Positions 58,277-64,000 of a DNA stretch of 64,000 nucleotides are shown here, piece after piece (within the stretch, counting starts at the first letter, position 1; each line of letters begins with the position of its first letter). Under the pieces are notes generated by a model, which did no database searches, was not told the origin of the DNA, and saw nothing but the letters and a program-made list of their open reading frames with translations. The DNA is from Actinobacillus suis ATCC 33415 (GTDB taxonomy: Bacteria > Pseudomonadota > Gammaproteobacteria > Enterobacterales > Pasteurellaceae), in the NCBI RefSeq assembly GCF_000739435.1, contig NZ_CP009159.1, forward strand, positions 1,240,001 to 1,304,000. Reading direction: 5' to 3'. A program made the translations under genes and the position numbers.

Positions 58277-59314
58277 TTAGATAATTTCAACTTGTTCTGA
58301 GCCATCACCTAAGTTTTCAATTTTACCGATCACCCAAGCGTTTTCACCCGCTTGTTTTAATACGGCTAATGCAGTTTCAACATCTTTTTCCGGTAATGCA
58401 ATCACCATACCTACACCACAGTTAAAGGTGCGGTACATTTCATAACGGCTGATATTGCCTTTTTCCTGTAACCATTTGAATGCAGCCGGCCATTCCCATG
58501 ATTTTTCATCGATCACTGCTTTTACGGTTGCCGGTAATACACGTGGAATATTTTCCCAGAAGCCGCCACCGGTTAAGTGCGCAATTGCATGCACATCCGC
58601 TTGTTTAATCAATTGAAGTACTGATTTCACATAGATTTTAGTTGGCGCTAATAAATGCTCACTTAACGGTTTACCTTCTAATGTATCGGTAGCCGGATTC
58701 GCACCACTAACTTCAATCACTTTACGAATTAATGAATAACCGTTTGAATGTGGACCGCTTGAGCCTAATGCGATTAATGTATCACCCGCTTTCACTGCTG
58801 AGCCGTCAATAATTTCAGATTTTTCTACAACACCGACACAGAAACCGGCTAGGTCGTAATCACCTGCGTGGTACATACCCGGCATTTCTGCGGTTTCACC
58901 ACCGACTAATGCACAACCAGAGATTTCACAGCCGTCCGCAATACCTTTAATTACATCTGCAGCAACATCTACTTCTAATTTGCCGGTTGCATAATAATCT
59001 AAGAAAAATAAAGGTTCCGCACCTTGTACCACTAAGTCATTAACACACATTGCTACTAAGTCTTGACCAATAGTATCGTGTTTATTCAAATCAATCGCTA
59101 AACGTAACTTAGTCCCTACACCATCAGTACCTGATACTAAAATTGGTTCTTTATATTTAGTCGGTAATGCACATAGTGCACCAAAACCGCCTAAACCGCC
59201 CATCACTTCCGGACGGCGAGTACGTTTAACATCCGCTTTGATGCGTTCAACCAATTCATTGCCTGCGTGAATATCAACGCCTGCGTCTTTATAGCTAAGT
59301 TGTGTGTTGCTCAC
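58277..59314 (-). CDS. purM: Phosphoribosylformylglycinamidine cyclo-ligase
   Basis: PurM (AIR synthetase) makes 5-aminoimidazole ribonucleotide in purine synthesis. The 345-residue protein matches E. coli PurM end to end, with [30 protein letters not shown] and [16 protein letters not shown] chose the GTG at 59314 ([12 protein letters not shown]) over the upstream open frame because GAGG lies six bases before it and the length equals E. coli (345). In E. coli purN follows; here purM stands alone, ending at a USS terminator. A PurR-type box lies upstream. Confidence 0.97.
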   Translation of the reverse strand: MSNTQLSYKDAGVDIHAGNELVERIKADVKRTRRPEVMGGLGGFGALCALPTKYKEPILVSGTDGVGTKLRLAIDLNKHDTIGQDLVAMCVNDLVVQGAEPLFFLDYYATGKLEVDVAADVIKGIADGCEISGCALVGGETAEMPGMYHAGDYDLAGFCVGVVEKSEIIDGSAVKAGDTLIALGSSGPHSNGYSLIRKVIEVSGANPATDTLEGKPLSEHLLAPTKIYVKSVLQLIKQADVHAIAHLTGGGFWENIPRVLPATVKAVIDEKSWEWPAAFKWLQEKGNISRYEMYRTFNCGVGMVIALPEKDVETALAVLKQAGENAWVIGKIENLGDGSEQVEII

Positions 59315-59360
59315 GATTAACCTCAACAGAAAATAAAAAACTCGCTCTATTGTATCACAA

Positions 59361-59376
59361 AGCAAACGTTTGCGTT
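59361..59376. promoter_or_regulatory. PurR-type operator upstream of purM
   Basis: AGCAAACGTTTGCGTT, with the perfect palindrome GCAAACGTTTGC (59362-59373), matches the PurR consensus. It is about 50 bases before the purM start. Confidence 0.85.
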
Positions 59377-59609
59377 AATCAATTAACATAAAACTTACAC
59401 CGATAAGACAAACTTTAACCTGTTTTACCGAAATCCCTTGCACTCTTCCTTGCCATAGTCTTTTCTTAGACCTGAAATCAGATAAAATAAACACCTATCA
59501 TTTAAATAAATGAACAAGTAAAAAATGATATTTTTAATATTATAAATAAGAAGAATTATTTTAAATTGTTATTGTCAGACGTACACCCTTATTTAATTAG
59601 CAAACACCT

Positions 59610-60746
59610 ATGAAAAAAATAATCTCATTACTGACTTTAATTTTTATCGGATTACTTTCCTCCTGCTCATCATCCACTGTTAATGCAATGAATCACTCAC
59701 AAATAAAAGAAGCGGGACTAACCCTTGATATAGCTCGCCGTTTCTATCCGGTTGAAACCATAAAACAATTTATCGATACAATTCACCATGCAGGAGGTAC
59801 ATTCTTACACTTACATTTTTCGGACCATGAAAATTATGCGTTAGAAAGTACTTATTTAGATCAATCGGAAGCAAATGCGATAGTTAAAGACGGTACTTAT
59901 TATAATCCAAAAACCAATAAACCTTTTTTAACCTATAAACAAATTCACGATATTATTTATTATGCCAAGAGTAAAAATATTGAATTGGTGCCGGAAGTTG
60001 ATACACCGAATCATATGACGGCAATATTTCGACTACTTGAGGCTAAACACGGTAAGGATTATGTCAAAAAGCTAAAATCCAAAATGAATGATGAGGAAAT
60101 TGATATAACTAACCCCGAATCAATTGAAGTTATTAAAACATTAATTGCCGAAGTGATTTATATTTTTGGACATGCCAGCGAACATTTTCATATTGGTGGC
60201 GATGAATTCGGCTATAGCGTAGAAACCAATCACGAATTTATTAGCTACGTAAATACGCTTAATCAGTTTATTAACGAGAAAGGCAAAATTACGCGTATTT
60301 GGAATGACGGTTTAATTAAAAATAATTTAAATCAATTAAATAAAAATGTAGAGATCACTTATTGGAGCTATGACGGTGATGCTCAAGAAAGTCAAGATAT
60401 TGCAGAACGCCGCAAAATTCGTGCAAACTTGCCGGAATTACTCGAAAACGGTTTTAAAGTATTAAATTATAATTCGTATTATCTTTATTTTGTGCCGAAA
60501 GGTAATGCCAATATTACGCATGACAGTAAATATGCAACAGAAGATGTATTAAATAACTGGAAACTCGGTTTATGGGATGGGCAAAATAAAGAAAATATGG
60601 TTGAAAATACCAAGAATATTATCGGTTCTTCGCTTTCTATTTGGGGAGAACGTTCAGGATCATTAAGTAGTGAGGTGATTGAGGAGTCCACCCAAGATCT
60701 ATTAAAAGCAGTGATTCAAAAAACCAATGATCCGAAATCGCATTAG
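59610..60746 (+). CDS. dspB: Dispersin B-like beta-N-acetylhexosaminidase
   Basis: Dispersin B is a GH20 enzyme that cleaves the biofilm polysaccharide poly-beta-1,6-N-acetylglucosamine and releases cells. The 378-residue protein aligns by eye to A. actinomycetemcomitans dispersin B throughout: ARRFYPVETIKQFIDTIHHAGG, FSDHENYALES, PNHMTAIF, the catalytic Asp-Glu in HIGGDEFGYS, NDGLIKN, and ITYWSYDGD. The N-terminus has a hydrophobic signal ending SSC (Cys19), so a lipoprotein or cleaved export signal is possible. No clear Shine-Dalgarno precedes the ATG, and the gene is more A/T-rich than its neighbours. Confidence 0.95.
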   Translation: MKKIISLLTLIFIGLLSSCSSSTVNAMNHSQIKEAGLTLDIARRFYPVETIKQFIDTIHHAGGTFLHLHFSDHENYALESTYLDQSEANAIVKDGTYYNPKTNKPFLTYKQIHDIIYYAKSKNIELVPEVDTPNHMTAIFRLLEAKHGKDYVKKLKSKMNDEEIDITNPESIEVIKTLIAEVIYIFGHASEHFHIGGDEFGYSVETNHEFISYVNTLNQFINEKGKITRIWNDGLIKNNLNQLNKNVEITYWSYDGDAQESQDIAERRKIRANLPELLENGFKVLNYNSYYLYFVPKGNANITHDSKYATEDVLNNWKLGLWDGQNKENMVENTKNIIGSSLSIWGERSGSLSSEVIEESTQDLLKAVIQKTNDPKSH

Positions 60747-60783
60747 AAAACGATTGAAAATTCTGCTATTATAGCCTCTCGAC

Positions 60784-60826
60784 AAGCGGTCTCTTTTTGC
60801 AAAAAACTTGCAAATTCAGACCGCTT
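60784..60826 (+). terminator. Uptake-signal hairpin between dspB and queC
   Basis: AAGCGGTCT (60784-60792) and AGACCGCTT (60818-60826) flank an A/T-rich loop with TTTTTGCAAAAAAC. It follows dspB and precedes the riboswitch, so it likely ends dspB and separates it from queC. Confidence 0.55.
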
Positions 60827-60835
60827 ATTCTTTCT

Positions 60836-60889
60836 CGTGGTTCGAAAACCTCCCACGCCAAAGACTCTCTTTGAAACCAAAACTAAGGA
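60836..60889 (+). promoter_or_regulatory. PreQ1-I riboswitch, with an extra hairpin
   Basis: CGTGG (60836-60840) pairs with CCACG (60853-60857) around a 12-base loop that starts TTC, as in the preQ1-I consensus. Next comes a short hairpin (CAAAG with CTTTG), then AAAACTAAGGA (60879-60889), the conserved tail that closes the H-type pseudoknot and holds the preQ1 pocket. The AAGGA is also the queC ribosome site, 7 bases before the ATG, so ligand binding should block translation. The inserted hairpin in the linker lengthens it beyond the compact Bacillus form. Confidence 0.8.
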
Positions 60890-60895
60890 TACAAA

Positions 60896-61564
60896 ATGAA
60901 TTCAACTCCAAAAGCCGTCGTGATTTTTTCCGGCGGTCAAGACTCAACCACCTGCCTTTTCCAAGCCATTCAAGAATTTGGTGTGGAAAATGTTGAAGTG
61001 GTTACCTTTCAATATGGACAACGCCACGCAATTGAGCTGGAAAAAGCAGCCTGGATAGCCAAAGATCTCGGCGTTAAACAAACGCTAATTGATACTTCCG
61101 TGATCAAAGCCATCACATCTAACGCAATGATGGAAGAACGTGAAATTAAGCAAGAAGGTAATACGCCAAATACCTTTGTTGACGGTCGTAATGCGCTGTT
61201 TTTACTTTACACCGCGATTTACGCCAAAGGGCAAGGTATCCAAACTATTTTTACCGGTGTATGCGAAACCGACTTTAGCGGCTATCCGGACTGCCGAGAT
61301 GTGTTCGTGAAGTCAATGAATGTCACCTTAAATCTGGCAATGGATTACAATTTCAATATTCGCACGCCGCTGATGTACCTTACTAAAAAACAAACTTGGG
61401 CATTAGCCGATAAACTCGGTGCGTTCGACTATATCAGACAGCATACCCATACTTGCTATTTAGGAGTAGAAGGCGGTTGTCACACTTGCCCAAGTTGCGT
61501 ATTGCGTGAAAAAGGGCTTAATGAGTACTTATCAGAAAAAACAAGCGGTCAAAAAAATGTTTAA
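60896..61564 (+). CDS. queC: 7-cyano-7-deazaguanine synthase QueC
   Basis: QueC makes preQ0 from CDG, the third step of queuosine biosynthesis. The 222-residue protein has the PP-loop [11 protein letters not shown] near the N-terminus, NGRNALFL-type [10 protein letters not shown], and a four-Cys zinc site [17 protein letters not shown]. Its last codons are uptake-signal DNA: ACAAGCGGTC at 61541-61550 encodes T-S-G-Q of the tail TSGQKNV. Its stop overlaps the queD start by 8 bases. Controlled by the preQ1 riboswitch. Confidence 0.96.
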   Translation: MNSTPKAVVIFSGGQDSTTCLFQAIQEFGVENVEVVTFQYGQRHAIELEKAAWIAKDLGVKQTLIDTSVIKAITSNAMMEEREIKQEGNTPNTFVDGRNALFLLYTAIYAKGQGIQTIFTGVCETDFSGYPDCRDVFVKSMNVTLNLAMDYNFNIRTPLMYLTKKQTWALADKLGAFDYIRQHTHTCYLGVEGGCHTCPSCVLREKGLNEYLSEKTSGQKNV

Positions 61565-61979
61565 AATTGCAAAAGAATTTAGTTTCGATATGGCACATAT
61601 GCTCGATGGGCACGACGGCAAATGCCAAAACTTACACGGACATACTTATAAACTTCAGGTGGAAGTTAGCGGCGACTTAGTTGCTGAAGGAGCGAAACGA
61701 GGCATGGTGATGGATTATTCCGATTTAAAATCGGTAGTGAAACGTGAAATCTTAGACCCGATGGATCACGCCTATATCTACGATTTAAATAGCGACAGAG
61801 AAAGCCAAGTTGCCAAACTATTAATCGATTTAAACTCTAAAGTTTACGGTATTCCAAGCCGCACGACAGCGGAAGAAATGGCGAAGTATATGTTTGAAAA
61901 ACTGGAAAAAGTCGGTTTACCGGTCAGTTTAATTCGCCTTTGGGAAACACCAACCTCATATTGTGAATATTCTCGTTAA
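61557..61979 (+). CDS. queD: 6-carboxy-5,6,7,8-tetrahydropterin synthase QueD
   Basis: QueD is the second step of queuosine synthesis, making CPH4 from dihydroneopterin triphosphate. The 140-residue protein begins [16 protein letters not shown] and has the zinc ligands His in FDMAHML and HGHTYKL, with the catalytic Cys in GKCQNLHG. The ATG at 61557 is chosen over an earlier one at 61506, which would make a long unmatched extension. There is no strong Shine-Dalgarno; translation is probably coupled to queC through the overlap. Confidence 0.94.
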   Translation: MFKIAKEFSFDMAHMLDGHDGKCQNLHGHTYKLQVEVSGDLVAEGAKRGMVMDYSDLKSVVKREILDPMDHAYIYDLNSDRESQVAKLLIDLNSKVYGIPSRTTAEEMAKYMFEKLEKVGLPVSLIRLWETPTSYCEYSR

Positions 61980-62068
61980 ACACTCCTATCTAATAATATA
62001 GAGTATAAATCTTAACCTCGATATTCCCCTCTTTAGTAAAGAGGGGTTAGGGGAGATTTGTAAAAATT

Positions 62069-62701
62069 ATGACAAATACTATTTTTACGACAACGACTTT
62101 CCCGATTGTCGAAATCTTTGAAAGCCTGCAAGGTGAAGGCTTTAATACAGGCTTACCTTGCATTTTCGTGCGTTTAGGCAAATGTAATCTTGCTTGCCCG
62201 TGGTGCGATACCAACTATAACGAATACGAAAAATGGAGCGTGGCGAAAATTCTTGAACGAGTAAAATCTTATTCCGCCAAGAATATTATCATTACCGGCG
62301 GCGAGCCCACGATGTATGCCAATTTAAGCGTATTACTCGATGTGTTTAAAGCGGAAGGTTATTGGTTGGCAATTGAAACGAATGGATTAAAAGCCGTACC
62401 GAAACAGATTGATTATATCGCCACTAGCCCGAAACTGATGTATCAAGAAAAATATTTGAGAGAATGTATTTCGTTTGCCAACGAAGTTCGTATCGTGATG
62501 GATAAAGGCGATGTACAAGGTTTTTGTGAACAAATCGAAACACAAATTACCGCCGAACATTACTACCTTTCTCCATGCGAAGTGGACGGCAAAATGAATT
62601 TATTGGAAACCATTACCCAACTTGGTATTTTGAATCAACGAGCCAATAAACCCAAATGGCAATTGAGTTTACAAACTCACAAATTGGTCGGTATTGAATA
62701 G
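62069..62701 (+). CDS. queE: 7-carboxy-7-deazaguanine synthase QueE (radical SAM)
   Basis: QueE contracts CPH4 to CDG, completing the queD-queE-queC series. The 210-residue radical SAM protein has CNLACPWCDT (Cys-X3-Cys-X2-Cys, binding the 4Fe-4S cluster), ESLQGEGFNTG before it, and TGGEPTMY after it. There are 89 bases between queD and queE. A bidirectional terminator follows before glpT. Confidence 0.95.
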   Translation: MTNTIFTTTTFPIVEIFESLQGEGFNTGLPCIFVRLGKCNLACPWCDTNYNEYEKWSVAKILERVKSYSAKNIIITGGEPTMYANLSVLLDVFKAEGYWLAIETNGLKAVPKQIDYIATSPKLMYQEKYLRECISFANEVRIVMDKGDVQGFCEQIETQITAEHYYLSPCEVDGKMNLLETITQLGILNQRANKPKWQLSLQTHKLVGIE

Positions 62702-62713
62702 TACCAATATGAT

Positions 62714-62749
62714 AAAGGCATCGAAGATTTCTCTCCGATGCCTTTTGCT
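62714..62749. terminator. Bidirectional terminator between queE and glpT
   Basis: AAAGGCATCG (62714-62723) pairs perfectly with CGATGCCTTT (62736-62745) around a 12-base loop, with T-runs on both sides. It serves two convergent genes. Confidence 0.88.
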
Positions 62750-62774
62750 TTAATCAGTATAAGAAATAATAAAC

Positions 62775-64000
62775 TTATTCTGCTGATTTTTTATTGAATA
62801 ATGTGATAGCAATAAAGCCGAACGCTAAGAAGCTTGAAGCAATAAGTGCATAGAAACCACCGTCCCAGCCATATAAGTCCACCAATTTACCCATTACCCA
62901 ACCGGCACTTGCCGAACCTAATAAGTAACCAAATAAACCGGTTAAACCTGTTGCCGTGCCTGTTGCAACACGAGGCACTAGATCCGCTGCCTGTAAGCCG
63001 ATCATCATTACCGGACCATAGATAAGGAAGCCAATTGCTACTAAGCAGATATTATCAACTAAAGGATTACCTGCCGGATTTTTCCAATAAACAATAATCG
63101 CAATTAATACGCCGGCTAAAAACATTAACATTGGCGGCGCACGGTGACCTTTGAATACTTTGTCACTTAAATAACCGCTGGCTAACATACCAAAGATACC
63201 CGCATATTCATATAAGAAGTACGCCCAACTTTGTTTATCGACCGAGAAATGTTTTACCTCTTTTAAGTAAGTCGGCGCCCAGTCAATAATGCCGTAACGA
63301 ATAAAGTAAACAAATACGTTAGCAATCGCAATGGCCCATAAGAATTTATTATTGATGATATATTTACGGAAAATATCCATTGCCGAAAGTGTATCTGCCG
63401 ATTCAACTTTCTCTAAGACTTTTTCACCACGCCATTCATCTACCGGCGGTAAACCTTGTGATTCCGGTGTATCACGCATTAACCAGAACGTAACGAACGC
63501 TAATAAAATCGCAACGAGTGCCGGTAAATAGAAAAGTGATTGCCAAGTACCGAAAATAGCTAAACCAAGAATCGCTAACGGACCGATTAAACCGCCACCT
63601 AAGTTATGAGAAACGTTCCACCAGCTCCACCAACTACCACGTTCTGATTTAGAGAACCAGTTCGTCATTGTTTTAGCGCCCGGTGGATACCCCATACCTT
63701 GGAACCAACCATTTAATGCCGCTAATACAATCATCATTGGAATAGATGCTAAAACACCTGGAACTAAACCGAAAATTAAACTAACAATTGCCGAACCGAG
63801 TAAACCAATAGTAATAAAATATTTTGGATTTGAACGATCCGATACGTTACCCATCACAAATTTACTGATACCGTAAGCTAAAGATAATGCAACCCCAACC
63901 GTACCTAAATCCGCTTTAGAAAAGCCATACTCCTGAATGAGGTACGGCATCGCAAGCGAGAAGTTTTTACGAATAAGATAATAAGCTGCATAACCGATAA
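62775..64000 (-). CDS. glpT: Glycerol-3-phosphate antiporter GlpT (5' end cut by window)
   Basis: GlpT imports glycerol-3-phosphate in exchange for phosphate. The coding frame runs without a stop from 62775 to the window edge, and the last complete codons read YAAYYLIRKNFSLAMPYL, which is inside the first part of GlpT, so the start is beyond 64000. Family stretches: LSLAYGISKFVMGNVSDRSNPKYF, GMGYPPGAKTMTNWFSKSERGSWWS (split), NVSHNLGGG and RYGIIDWAPTYLKEVK. Together with UhpC and UhpT it makes three OPA carriers within 11 kb. Confidence 0.95.
   Translation of the reverse strand, partial: IGYAAYYLIRKNFSLAMPYLIQEYGFSKADLGTVGVALSLAYGISKFVMGNVSDRSNPKYFITIGLLGSAIVSLIFGLVPGVLASIPMMIVLAALNGWFQGMGYPPGAKTMTNWFSKSERGSWWSWWNVSHNLGGGLIGPLAILGLAIFGTWQSLFYLPALVAILLAFVTFWLMRDTPESQGLPPVDEWRGEKVLEKVESADTLSAMDIFRKYIINNKFLWAIAIANVFVYFIRYGIIDWAPTYLKEVKHFSVDKQSWAYFLYEYAGIFGMLASGYLSDKVFKGHRAPPMLMFLAGVLIAIIVYWKNPAGNPLVDNICLVAIGFLIYGPVMMIGLQAADLVPRVATGTATGLTGLFGYLLGSASAGWVMGKLVDLYGWDGGFYALIASSFLAFGFIAITLFNKKSAE

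Noticed and set aside
19768..60826. Repeated ACAAGCGGTC elements as a CRISPR-like array
   Set aside because: They are dispersed, in both orientations, not evenly spaced and have no spacers; they are DNA uptake signals.

Overview
The window is an intact, gene-dense stretch of a Pasteurellaceae chromosome, most likely Actinobacillus pleuropneumoniae or a very close relative. Three things point there. The Apl-type DNA uptake signal ACAAGCGGTC recurs in both orientations, mostly as inverted pairs between genes. There is a dispersin B-like hexosaminidase gene (59610-60746). The rest of the content is typical of the family (cydABX-ybgE next to tolQRA-tolB-pal, secM-secA, a preQ1 riboswitch before queC, OppBC/PotABC-type transporters). 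I see no insertion sequence, prophage, integrase, rRNA or CRISPR array. No gene is visibly broken; only glpT is cut, by the right edge.

Layout from left to right. 221-8217 (minus): the cydABX-ybgE oxidase operon, its own terminator, then ybgC-tolQRA-tolB-pal. 8218-8676: a long regulatory gap with CRP-like and FNR-like sites. 8677-9009: a small exported protein. 9119-11390 (minus): a sigma-32 driven groES, an unannotated 51-codon zinc-ribbon gene, and groEL. 11482-17486 (minus): secM-secA, two tandem TPR/glycosyltransferase-9 genes and mutT. 17592-19750: a DciA-like gene, an NlpE-like lipoprotein, tRNA-Ser(GGA), bolA and yajG separated by a large inverted repeat. 19824-24603: a raffinose/melibiose-type locus (LacI regulator, LacY-like permease, GH36 alpha-galactosidase) with two perfect CRP sites and two LacI-type operators. 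24696-32825 (minus): oppB-oppC with one fused ATPase, ruvAB, and potABC. 33143-33788: a HigB/HigA-type toxin-antitoxin pair. 33993-38097: rep, a TatD-family DNase and metK. 38316-44163 (plus): mmuM, two tandem arginine/ornithine-type antiporters, an unknown membrane protein and argE. 44369-47859: ompW-like and clpB, divergent, with FNR, CRP and sigma-32 sites between them. 47919-51276 (minus): an arsenic operon arsR-arsC-sulP-acr3 with two identical putative operators and an apparently leaderless arsR. 51358-52785: aspA. 52925-58063 (minus): a complete hexose-phosphate system uhpT-uhpABC plus a DUF1294 gene. 58277-59376: purM with a PurR box. 59610-60746: dspB. 60836-62701: a preQ1-I riboswitch and queC-queD-queE. 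62775-64000: glpT (partial).

Much of the window serves envelope integrity (Tol-Pal, SecA/SecM, lipoproteins, OmpW), protein quality control under sigma-32 (GroE, ClpB), microaerobic or anaerobic respiration (cytochrome bd, aspartase feeding fumarate), and scavenging of host nutrients (phosphorylated sugars, glycerol-3-phosphate, peptides, polyamines, alpha-galactosides). The observations I rate highest are the zinc-ribbon gene inside groE, the SulP transporter inside the ars operon with its duplicated operator and leaderless arsR, the divergent SecM arrest region, the peptide transporter with a fused ATPase, and the riboswitch with an extra hairpin.

All family assignments are from reading the translated sequence and memory of the families; no database search was run.
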